DNA of 64,000 nt from Xiphias gladius. Taxonomy: Eukaryota > Chordata > Actinopteri > Istiophoriformes > Xiphiidae. Below, piece by piece: positions 1 through 12,300 of the stretch. Each line of letters opens with the position of its first letter. The first letter of the stretch is position 1. The stretch spans positions 21,275,976-21,339,975 of the forward strand of contig NC_053409.1 in NCBI RefSeq assembly GCF_016859285.1. The letters run 5' to 3'. A program made the position numbers and the translations under genes. The notes beneath the pieces are model-generated. The model did not search any database. It was not told the DNA's origin and was given only the letters and a program-made list of their open reading frames with translations.

Positions 1-395
1 CTATCAATTTACCTGATTGTCTAATCACTGTAATTGGATTAGCCAAAGCCTCCGCCACAAATGACGCTGTAGCGCTGCGTTGGTAGCTCAGTCGTTCAGT
101 GACACTTTCAGATGAAGGTGCTGTTTGGAACGCATTCTGTTGAGATAGATGTTTCCACCCTGTTTGTGAGTATGTTTCATAGTGATTTGATATATTATGC
201 TGAACATGTGGAGTGAAGATATTTTGACCTCTTATGTCTGCTTTGATTTTTATTTTCTGAATTGTAACAGTGAAGTTGAAGGCTAGTAATGTTCTGGTAT
301 ATCATTGTGGATATCAGCGAAAATATAAAGGAAAATGTGACAAAACAAGTATTTTTATTCCTTTTTTTTTTCAGGGCAGGTTGCTGTCCTGTGGG

Positions 396-3300
396 ATGGA
401 TGACGCCCAAGAGCAGGACCACTACGAGGAGCGCCTGAAAGAAGTTTTTAACAGTTTCGACACAAGCGGGTGTGGCTCTCTGTGCCCAGAGGAACTCTCT
501 GACCTCTGCCAGTCGCTGCAACTGGATGACGCCACACCAGCTCTTCTCCATGCACTGCTGCAGAACCAGGACCACCTCACTGCCAGGGTGAGTTTACTCC
601 GCGGCCCCTGAAAGAAGCTGCTGTGATAATCTTTGAAACTGTGGAAAAAGCGGTTGCTGCATGTCTTGGTATTTCTGGCATGTTGTGGTGTGCAACTTTT
701 GGAGTGCTTTTTCTCAGAAAAGTTGTTTTTATAAGAGAATTACTGTTCCTTTTCTGATGTTCATGTGAGTCGTGGCCTTCTGGCTTTCCTTTGCATGGGG
801 TCCTCTGCACCCTTTGATTTTGGCAGATGCCTGTGAGCCACTCCGGCTTTCAGGTCTTTGTGTCTCCAGGCTTTTTGGCGCTTTATTAGTCGCCTTGTTG
901 AGGAGAAAATTTTTCCCCATCAGCCCTCATCCCATGTGTCTGTTGTCAGGACAACCAATCCAGTTAATCACCATCCACAGATGCATTCGTTTGTGGGTGC
1001 TACGTGTGGAAATGTATGAAATGGAGGGGACAATGGTCAGATGTGTACAATTGGACTTCAAACCATAGAATTTGTAAAAACTGCATTGTACATTCAGCAG
1101 ATCCCTGGTACATAGTTTTTATCCTTTCGGCCTAAAGTAGAAGGATGGCATAAATTACAATATGCTTACCTCCAAACTTTTGCATCAAGTTTCCATTTTC
1201 TACAAACTTGTGCACAGACTGATGGCTACTGTCTTGCGAGTGCTGGGGTGTGTGGTCAGGGTAAATGTTAGCAGAGGGGCCAGTGAACTGATTGCCTGCC
1301 CATGGTATCCAACAATAAGGTCAAAAAGAAAACCCCCCACCTAAAGCTGCCAGCCTCCGAAGCACAAAGGAAATCACCATACTTAGGGTTAGCAGCTGTT
1401 GATTCTTGAAGTGTGACCTCCCCGCTCCAGCTCTGACAAACCCTCCTCCGCCCAGACACCCAGGGACACCCGGCAGCCATCCGGCACACAGGGCATTACA
1501 CCCAGTCTAAGGAATTTCGTGAAATTTTGCTTTGTTTTTGCTTTGCTTCACATACGAAGCATTGTTTGCATTTTATACAAAGAAGTCTCACATTTATTTA
1601 GAACTATACTCCAGTGCGTAATCTCTTTCTTAAATTCTTGTTCCAGGTTGACTTTGACGATTTCAAGAATGCACTGATTCTGATTTTGTCATCAACCATC
1701 GAGCCACCTCAAGCAGAACAGGAAACCTTGCAAAAACCAGGTAACGGACAAATGTTACACAGACAAATGACTTTAAAATGCCTGCAGCATCAGCCTGAAA
1801 CCAAGTACAGAGCGTGACGCCGCATCATTAACCTAATCTGTGTGTCATGTCAGTATCAGTTTAATATGGAACCTTAAGAAGGCCGTGTCCATTCACCAAG
1901 CCATCCAAGCGGAGAAGGTGACGGTGCAAGCGTAATAACTGGAACAGCCCCCATGCTGTAAACCTGCATACAGAGGCACATAGCCAAAAGCGTAGACCTA
2001 AAGCCAATTAGCTGACAGTTGAACTGTTTGCACAGTCATGGTTGGCATGGCTTGGTATTTTATCGGTGTAGCTGAGTCAGTGAGTGCTTAAATACTAAGC
2101 TCTTTCTTGAAAAAATATATTTGTGTTCACAAGTTGTTGAATGTCACGATCCACTTGAATATCTTGATCCTTCTTTTTGTTTGAATAATCTGAGAGGTTT
2201 TATGGTAAATAAATACATTAACAGACTATTCACTACTATATCATGCAAGATATTTGTGTTACGAGGTGATGTGAACTGAAGTTAATATTTCACTGTCAGC
2301 ATGTGTGTCTTACTGTCAATGAAGCATAAAGTGTAGTAAACCCAAGTTCCCTTCAATTTCTCTGAAGTTTGCACCTGAAACACTGGTGACCTGTAGTTTC
2401 TGTTTTATTTAAACAAATGGGAAGGTTTGTTTTTAAGATTCTTTGGTTAGTGCTTTCAGAGAGGTACATATTGAACTTTTTTTCCTGTATCTGCAGGTTT
2501 TGAAAAGTCTTAAAAAGCACTGAATTTAGTTCCTTCAAAAAAGGCCATAGAAAAAAGTCTTAAATTTCATTAAAAAAAATCCTTTTTTTCCTAGACTTTC
2601 AGTCAGCACCGTCAGACCCATAGCAATCACAGCAATCACTTTGACTATTGCTAGTCACAGTAGCTAGGAAGCTCATTCTCTCATAATGGGATTTTAGCAA
2701 AAACATAAATTAACTTAAATTAATGAATCATTTTTCATTGGTTAATCTAGCCATCCATTTTCTGCTGCTTATCCAAGTCTAGATCACATTATTTAAATTA
2801 ATTATATAATTAGGAATTATTGTTATAATCTGAAAAAATGCATATAATAAAAAATTCTAGGCAATATTGTCCCTATTGGTTTAATTTTTTTGGACGGTAT
2901 GACTGTAAAATAGGTTTTAATTTGCATGCTATGAGGTATTCAAAAGGTCGTAAAATGTCTTAAATTTAACTGCAGAAACCCAGTTTAACCATGTTGTCAG
3001 TCTTCCGCATATTTAAATTTTTTTAAAAAAAAAGGCTTTGCAAGTAGATGTCACACTAATCATATGATTTTACAGTTCCTTGTCATTATATCCCCACAGA
3101 GTCTCCAGAGATTCAACCAAAGTTTGTGAAGGGCAGTAAACGTTATGGCCGCCGCTCCACGCCAGAGTTAATAGAGCCTATTTCAGACTTATCCGAAGTT
3201 ACCAATGCAAACCCGGCAGAGGGAGAGGATCTGGAGGACATCTATGACTCAGCAGTTCCCAGAAAGCGTGAGGTAAAAGGCTAAGACTGATGTCCTCTGA

Positions 3301-6300
3301 GTTTTTCCAGCACTGTTCTGAACCTCCAGACACTCAGTTGCCGTCCTTATCGCCTCCTGTCCTTACAAGTACCGTGTTTCTCTGCAGCCACAGAGCGGTG
3401 GCGAGGTGTTATTCTTAGCTAATCAGCTTAGTGGCATTCAGGAGAGATCCTGAGATGTAATATAGACAATCAAACGCAGGATTCAGAAAGCTCTGTTCAT
3501 TGCATAACAAAGCAGCACTGTCTGTAAATAACACTGCGAGAATAATTACTCTTTAATAAGCTTTGGCTAATCAAGATGTACCCGCAAAGTTCGTGTAGCA
3601 TCATGCAGTGTTTCCAGTTTAATGTTTCATGATTCAATTCAGTGTCAAGTTGAACTTTGCCCTGGCTGTGAATGTGTTGGACAAGGAATTTACATCATGT
3701 CCAAACGTATCAGTTTTTTCAGCAGATAAAAAGAGAGAGAGGTGCACATTGTAGTGTTTATGGTTGTCAGTTTCTTCAGCATTTGCTGTCAAGTGTTCTT
3801 CTTTATTTAAAATTGACATGAGATTCCTCCCTAAGTCAACACAGGATTGCAGTGGCTTCAGTGCAACAGGTTTTAGTGTGACGGCGTTATACAACATCAG
3901 TTCAGCCTTGGCCAGGCACAGCTGAACACTCTGCTTGGCTCCTCTGGTTGATGTTCTAGATCCTTTTCTTGGATAATCCTGCCTTTACTGCTGACATAGA
4001 GAGTTGTTTGACATATGTAAGGATAATCAGTACTCTGTGCTCTTTGTGACTTATCAAGAAAAAGTGCCAAAATTCACTACTTCAAGCTTCTCAAATGTGG
4101 AGATTTGCTGTTTTTCGCTGTTTTATGTGACTATAAATTAAATATCCTTCGGTTTTGGTTGCACAAGCAATTTGAAGACATAACCTTGGGCCCTAAGTAA
4201 CTGTGAAACTATTTTCTGACATTTTATACACTGAATGATTAATTGATTATTTGAAAAACTTAATCAACAGATTAATAAATAATGGTCAGATGCATCCCTA
4301 TGTTAAAGTTTTTCATATAAATAAATTAATAAATTAAAATAAAATAAAGGATAGGATTTGTTGACTGCTGTGGCCTTGGGACAACAGGATCATTTTTTTT
4401 AATACTAATACCAGGTTGAGCGTGCAAGCATGGAGGTGTTACAGTAGAATAAATCACAACAAACAAAAGTTTCCAACTGGTCACCAAAATGGTCTAATGT
4501 TGGCCAGTCCAGCTTATGTGTGGATGGATGTGTTAATATTCTGCGTGTTGTCTGTGACTCCAGCCCAAATGCCTGCCAGTGACAAGACAAATGCTTTTCG
4601 AGACACTGAACTGAAGCGTGTCTTGGCATTGACTAATCTAGGTCGCAACAATTCTATAATGTCCGGCCTGGGGACCAGCAGATGGGGCTGGGTCAGGGGT
4701 GCTCCTCAACAGAGACTGCAGGCCTGGGGTTTGGGGAGGAGGAGGGAGTTTTAGCTGTGACAGAGGAACAATGAGCCCCACTACTCCCGCCCTCCCAGAT
4801 TCCTATACACCATGTATCAAAACGCCACTTGCAGTATCCCATCTGTTCTTCATTCCCTCACTGTTTGCTTCCCAAACAATAGATGGCCACGCTGGGATTG
4901 GGGCTGGAGAACAGTGGGTCACACCCAACGAAACCCCCTCCTCCTTTGGCATTTCTTGAAAAGCACAAGAACTTAAATTATTTTTGAGTTTTTTGAGAGT
5001 TTGTGCAAAGTCTGTTAAGAGCAAAAAAAGACAAGGTGTTGATTTTTCTGATGCATCTACTACGCATATGTCTATTATTGCCAGCATTCCTGATTTACCC
5101 ACTGACCCTCCCTTAGGGCCCGTGCCATCACAAAAGCTCTCTTGTGTGTGTGTTTTTTTTTTTTTTTTCTTCTTCTTTTTGTGAGAGACACTCCAGCCCC
5201 CCTTGCAACCAGACTCAACCTTGCCTAATTTAAAAACATGTTTGAATTTATAAACGGCTGATTGTCACAGGACAAAAATTGCCTGCTGGCCATAGTACCA
5301 CATTAATATGGTTCTTTTTGTCACAGATGAGTTTCTATATTTTGATTGTTTAAAAGTGATGCTAAAGGAGAGCCAGACTGATACCAGTGAAGCTGTTGAG
5401 CTGACTGTTTATAGGCTCTTTGTGACATTAATTTCAATTTCTTTTTGTCTCTAACAGCGCTGGAATGCTCACGAAACAAGCACAGAGTATGAGGCAGAAG
5501 GTACGTCAAAGTCGCATTATTTTTTAGAAAAGTACTTCATACTGAAGATTTCTGTAAGAAACTGATCACAGTCTTTTATCTGGTGTGTAGGCCAGATGCA
5601 TCTCTGGAACCCCGATGAGCCAAGCACACCTCGGGGATCCATCGTTCCTCTGTCAACCCATTTAGAGGAGAGGCTGCAGGAAGCCTGTGAGGAGCTGGCC
5701 ATATCATGGGACAGATGTGCCAGTCACACCGAACTAATTGCTCTCTGTGAGCATCTGGGCCTGGAGGTTAGTTAAATATTGAATGGAGAAACTGTTTATT
5801 TCAGGGCAGCTTTTTAAATCTCATTATCAATACTTGAGTTAAATGATTTGAAATCAATTTGAGTTTCTACAAAATCCCACTGCATTTCAATGCACTCTGG
5901 CACACAATGGAAAATACATCTTCGCAAAACAACAGGATTATGGCTCTAAATGAATGTGATCATAATTTATTGATGGAAAATAGCCATGCATTCCTGCATT
6001 GCCTCGTTTTTCTGGTTTTTACTCTGATTACATAGCTCATTTAGACAATTTCAGTCCACAAAAATGTAAGTATGTTTTCTGCCTCCCAAGGACTCTGTTA
6101 CACTGTTGATCATATATCATATACATACATATATGGCTGCAACTGTCTCTTTAGGAAATGTTACTTTGAGAAAAACATCCTGTTATTTTTCAGATAAATG
6201 GAGATGTGCTCCTGAGTCTAACTGGCGATGGAGTGATGAACGTTCAGGAGTTTGTATCCAGGGTTGTAAACCACAACAAACCCCCCACACCATCCGCCTC

Positions 6301-9300
6301 CACACCCTACAGGCAGCTTAAACGACATCACTCCACTCAGGTGCCGCATTTGTTTGCTGAGCTCTACCTGGTTACAGGATGTGAGCGCAATTCCCTTGTT
6401 GTTTATTAATTAATTTTACTGGTTATTTGTTTTAGCTTTATTAAAGAGTTTTCTACGCAAATTTCCATGATATGAAAAAAGTTAGGTAAAGATTCTTGTC
6501 TCTGTAATAGAGTACTTGAAAGCAAGATCTCAGGTTGCATTTGGTCCCCCGAAATGCATTAAGTAGAATTTTGGAGATTAACGCAAGTAAAATAAATAAA
6601 TAAATAAATAAAATTTTCACTCCATACAGCCCTTTGATGAGGGAGGCCGTAGGATTGCCACCCCCTCTGCTTTGACCAGCACCATTGGCATGCGCCTCTT
6701 CTCCACCCTTGATGATGGTACTGGTTTCACTGCAGTTGAATACATCCTGGATGCCTGGATAGAAGAAGGTATCGAAAACAGCAATGAGATCCTGCAGGTA
6801 CAGCAGTATACTTATTCCTGTAATTATGACTGTGGTCATTAGTCTTAGTTATCATTAGCTTTTTAAATGTGTGAATGGAATACATTTGTACATTTTTAAA
6901 ACAGACAGCTGATCGCAGACAGGATGTCACAGAGTTTGTGCAGTTTAGGAGAAAGTTATTTACAAAATTTCAAAAGACAGTTTTCCATTTGCTTTACTCC
7001 ACAGTGCAAATAGTAAAGAATTTGTTAATTAAACTCCAAAAAGACAAATACATAATTATTTTTTTGCAGGCTTTGAATTTCAACCTAGATGGCAAACTGA
7101 GTCTTAGTGATCTCACCATGGCACTTGAAAATGAGCTGCTCGTTACTAAGAATGGGATTCACCAAGCAGCACTGGCGAGCTTCAAAGCTGAGATTAGACA
7201 CCTCCTGTGAGTATGACTCATCAATATAATGCAGTTCATTCAGATCTCAGTACTCTTTGTTTATATTTGATTAACTATATTTGGAATCATTATAGAGCTG
7301 CTGATTAGTCTGAAACAAAACAAGATAAACTGAACCTCCGAGATGATTTGTTGGTTTGTTTTATTGTCATTTGTCATGTTACATTACTCTTTGTACAATT
7401 ATCATCATCCCTGTTGTTTTCTCTTGTCAGAGAGCGTGTAGACAGGGAACTCAGGGAGAAAGAGAAAATCCGATCTGACCTGGAAAAAGCAGAAAAGTTG
7501 AAAACTCAGCTCGCCACTGAGGTGGACGAGCATCACTCCGCAATTGAACAAACGAATAACCTCAAGCTCAGGTAACCCTCCTTTATCTTGGCCTCATTAC
7601 TGAGGTGGATTTTAAGGATTAAAATGCTCAGGGATTACAACTGTCACCCTTATCCATCTAGTCCATTCATAGAGACTGGAGTTGATCCTAATTAGTTTTG
7701 TATATGAGATTACATTTAAAAATATATGGAGTTCATTTTATTTTTTCAAAATACATAATCCCCCTTTAAGAAGCAAATAATTTACAAGTTTGTGGAGACA
7801 TATGGTCAGCTAAATGTAGTTTCCTGCTAAATTCTGACAGAAATAAAACCATATTTGTAATTATAGTCAGCATTATGTTATCTTACTTACTATATTACTA
7901 TTTTACTATCTTAATACTATTGTACTTTTCAATATTTAAGCATTAACATTCTGTATTCTCTGTGGATGAATGTCTACAGGAAGCTTGAGCAGGACCACAA
8001 AGAGAAGCTAGCAGCAGTGCGATCAGAGTTGATCAAGGAGATGGACCAGATCCAGCAGCAGGCGGGCCTGCAGCGAGAGGAACTGGAGACACAGATCGAG
8101 AAGATCAGGGAGGATGAATCTTTTCTCAGAGACCACCTCTCCATTTCTGTGAAGGTACCAGAAGGATTTTTTCCTATAATTTGTGATGTTTATAATGTAC
8201 TGTGCATCTTTGCTAAAATATGCATTTATATTTATTAACAAACAAAAGTATTCAGTGACCAAATTGCTCCATGTAAAAATCTTAACATCAGTTTTCTCAC
8301 TATACATTACACTATCATCTGCTTATCCAAAGGGAATAACTGATTGATTTGCGTAAACATAACCTATGTCGTTTTTATTTGTGTCTTTCAGGAAAATAGA
8401 CGTCTTGAAACGGAGCTGCTGGACAGCACGGAAAAACTACTGGAGGCACAAAGCCATATTACAAAACTCCAGACAAGTTTGGACAACATAATGAAAGAAA
8501 AGGTACCAAGGGATTCTGTGGCTATACATGAGAGTTTGGCGTTACATAAAGCTGATTTTTTTTCTGTTATGGGTGTTGGATCATGCTGTTTTTCTGCTTT
8601 GGGAAGAACCCATATAAGCCTACTTGACTTATGTATGTTCTTATTTTCTGTAGTTTGGAGACTTGGACCCTGGCAGTGCAGACTTCTTCCTCCAAGAAGA
8701 ACGTATTAAACAACTGCGCATTGGCTATGAAGCTCAGTGCAGGGTAAGATGTGGCGACAGTGATATTAGCTTTACAAACTGGGTTTGAGATACCTTGAAA
8801 AATTGAACTGTAGGTGAAAAAGACAATCCTGTACTGTATGTAGTGATAGAATTCATTATTTTTACGTATTAAATGAATAAAACATGTTTAACACATAATT
8901 GTCTTTTTTTTTTTTTTTTCTAGGAGCTGCAGGATCGTATTGATGAGCTGCAGTCAGAGTTGCAAGAGTTCCACGGTCTTGGTCGTGTTCATCAGTCCAG
9001 CCACAAACCTCTCTCTGAAGAGTTGGACAGTAAAAGCCCAGGCATGGAGTCTGATCCAGGTAGGCTTAATGAATACTTATATCATTTATACTTAAAATGA
9101 ATCCTTAAAGAACTCGTCACAGAGCTCTAACTACATCTGTTCATGACACACACATGTTTTGCACTGAAACAAGTCACCAGCCACAAACTTCTAATTTGAT
9201 TTTTTTTGCAGGCATCGGTTCAGAGGAGGTTCAGCCATTCAGCATGAGCCTGGAGGCAGAGATGATGCTAGAGCAGCTGAAGGGGCAACACCTTCAGGAA

Positions 9301-12300
9301 ATGGAAGAATTGCGAAACCAACTGGAAAGCAAGGTAAGTCTACTAGATAGCACATATTTCACATTTCTCAAACATCTGTGAATTATATTATTAAAAACAA
9401 ACTGAGAAGAGACATATAGATGCAGTATCAGTATTGTGAATTGAGGCATGATGTGGCATTTTAGCCACTGATATGTACTTTAATTGGATTTTCCTGGTTC
9501 CTGTGCCTCAAAGTACTTTTGAAGTTTTCTTGCTGAGAGTGAGATGTGTCTTTACAAGTAGTCGTTAAGCTAACTTGCTGCTGGCTGTAGCTTCCTATTT
9601 ACCGTAGACAGTTTTTGTTATATAGGACAGAGCCATCCTAGCCGCTGCCTGTAGCTACATATTTACCATACAGAAAAGAGAGATTGATTTTCAAATCTAG
9701 CTCTGCAAGAAAGCAAATAAATGTAACTCCCAAAATGTTCAACTATTCGTTTTAATTCCTCTACTTTTTTTATTGCTACAGATCAGTGAATTTGATAAGA
9801 TGGTAGAAAAGCAGAGGGCAACCCATGAGGAACAGAAGGCTGCGTTAGCTGTCCAGTGCCAGCAGGAGGTCCAGGTTTTGAGGGAGGAGATGGCCACCGT
9901 TCAGAGCCAGGTAGAGGAGCTCCAGAGCCAGCTAGAGCAGGCGGAGCTGGAGCAGACCTGTCTGGAGCAGAAGCAGGCCGAGGAGAGGGAAGAGCTCAAA
10001 AATCTGCAAGAGGAGGAAGTCGGAAACCTCAGACAAAAGCTGCTGGAGGCCCACGCTTACACTGTAGACCTTGAGGAGCAGCTGAAGACCCTTGAAGCCC
10101 AACAGGCTGAGATGGATGAAAACCTTCACACTGAGATGGAGGAACTGAAAAAACAACATGCCATGGAGGTCAAGAAACTAGAGGAGGAACATGTAGGACT
10201 TGCTGAAGCCAGATTTGAAGAGGGGAGAAATAAATTGCAGGAAGAAAAGGCTGAGTTGGAGAAGAAGTTGTTAGATGATTATGAAAGGGAGAAGGAACTT
10301 TTCCAACAAAGCCACGAGGCTGAACTGGAGTCTAAACTAGAGGAGGCAAAGTTGAGGTTTGAGGAGGAGCGGGATGACATCATGCAGAGACTTACAGAGC
10401 AGTGGCAGAAAGAGAGGGCTCAGCTGGATGAGCAGAATAATGAGTCTCTGCAGGTGTTGCTGGAGGAAGAGATGTTGAGACTTGTCAAGGAACAAGAAGA
10501 GAAGGAGAGCAAGCTCAGAGAGCAGTGGGAGATTGAACGAGCTCAGCTTCAGGACCATCATGAGGACACTTTACTCAAAAGAATACTTCAAGAAAGACTG
10601 GAGTTACAAGAGCAGTTTGAGCAGAGGGAGAAAAACTTAAAGGAGGAGTGGGAGAGGGAGAGACTGCAGCTGGAGGAGGATTATGAAGGGATGCTCCAGG
10701 ACAGGTTGAATGAAGAGCGGGAGAAGCTTGAGACCGAGAAAGAGGAGGTGGAGAAGAGACTAGAAAATTTAACATCAGAGGAGAGGGCTCGTCTAGAGGA
10801 GAGCCACCGAGAGGCCGTGAAGGAACTGACTGCAAAGCACACTGAGGAGAGGGACGCACTCAGCAGCATGCTGGACAAACTTCGAGATGAAATCGCTCAA
10901 GAGAGGTGAGACCCATGACTTTTGAGAGATTTTTCAGAATTTCATTTATGTCATAGTAACTTTTTTAAAAGTGCATTATTTACAAGAATAGTTTTACATT
11001 TTGGGAAATTTGCTTATTTGCTTTCTTGTCGAGAGTTACAAGAGAAGATCGATACCTCTCGCACAGCTGTAGGGTACATGTAAGGCTATAGCCAGCAGCC
11101 AGTTAGCGTAGCGTAGCTTAGCTTAGCATAAAGACTTAAAGACAGGGGGAAATGTCTGGCTATGTCCACGACCTCACCTGAACCAAAGTTCACAAATAAC
11201 GCGTTATATCTTATTTGTTAAATCCATAGTGAAGTATAAAAATGACAAGTTGTGGTTTTACAGGGGGTTGTGTGTCAGACTGTTTCCCCGTAAAACCACA
11301 ACTTCTCATTTCTATACTTAAGCATTGTGTGGACTAAATAAACAAAATATAAAATATTAATTATAGAGCTTTAGAGGTGCTGGTAGGTGGCTTTATTACT
11401 TTTGGATAGAGCCAGGCTAGTTCTTTCCCTCATGTTTCCACTGTTTATGCTAAGCTAAGATCTACTGGCTGTAGCTTCATATTTACCATACAGAGGGTGC
11501 TATCGATCTTCTGATCTAACTTGCGGCAAGAAAGCGAATAAGTGGATTTTCCAAAATGTTGAACTATTCCTTTTAAAATAAGAAAAAAGTTGTATTTGGT
11601 CAGGATTGTTAAAATTTCTTGTACTAGTAAGAGTTCAAAACTGTTGCCATAACAATCATTGAATAACCATGTACAGGAGGGAAATTGAGATCAGCTTCAC
11701 CCAAAGAATTAAAGAAGTGGAAGATCGTTTCTCAGGTGATCAAGAATCTATTGCAGAGCGTTTTCAGGCTGATGTTTTAAAACTGGAACAGCACTACCAA
11801 AGTGAGCTGAAGGCGCTTGTTAAAAGCCATGGTGAGGAGAAGCTCCACTGGGAGACACAGATACAGAAGGCTCTTGAGAATGCTGAGGAACAAAGAAGAA
11901 TGATAGAAGAGTCCATGGAGCAGGAAAAAGAGAGCCTGAATCAAGAGTGGACAAAAGAACAATACAAGCTTGAAAGTATTCACAAGGAAGAACTGGAAGA
12001 ACTGATGATAAAGAACAAGAAATTGCAGAACCAACTGGATGATTTCGTTAGTATGGCCCAGACAAAAGAGATAGAGCTCAGTAGGCAGCTGAATGACCTC
12101 CATAACCGTCTCCAGGAAAGCCTGGAGACCAAAGACGAGCTTCTTGCTCAGTCTGAGAACAAAGCATTTCAGATTGAGCTCCTGTTAAATCAAACAGTGG
12201 AAGATTTTAAACAGGAGAGGGAAGAATATCTGAGTATCCAGTCAGAACTCGAGGCAAAATACAACGAGATCCTCATGATGTCTGAGAGGCAGATAAAAGA

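Noticed and set aside
70..110. tRNA-like A-box resemblance (ggtagctcagtcg)
   Set aside because: No B-box or cloverleaf follows, so neither a tRNA gene nor a tRNA-derived SINE can be supported.
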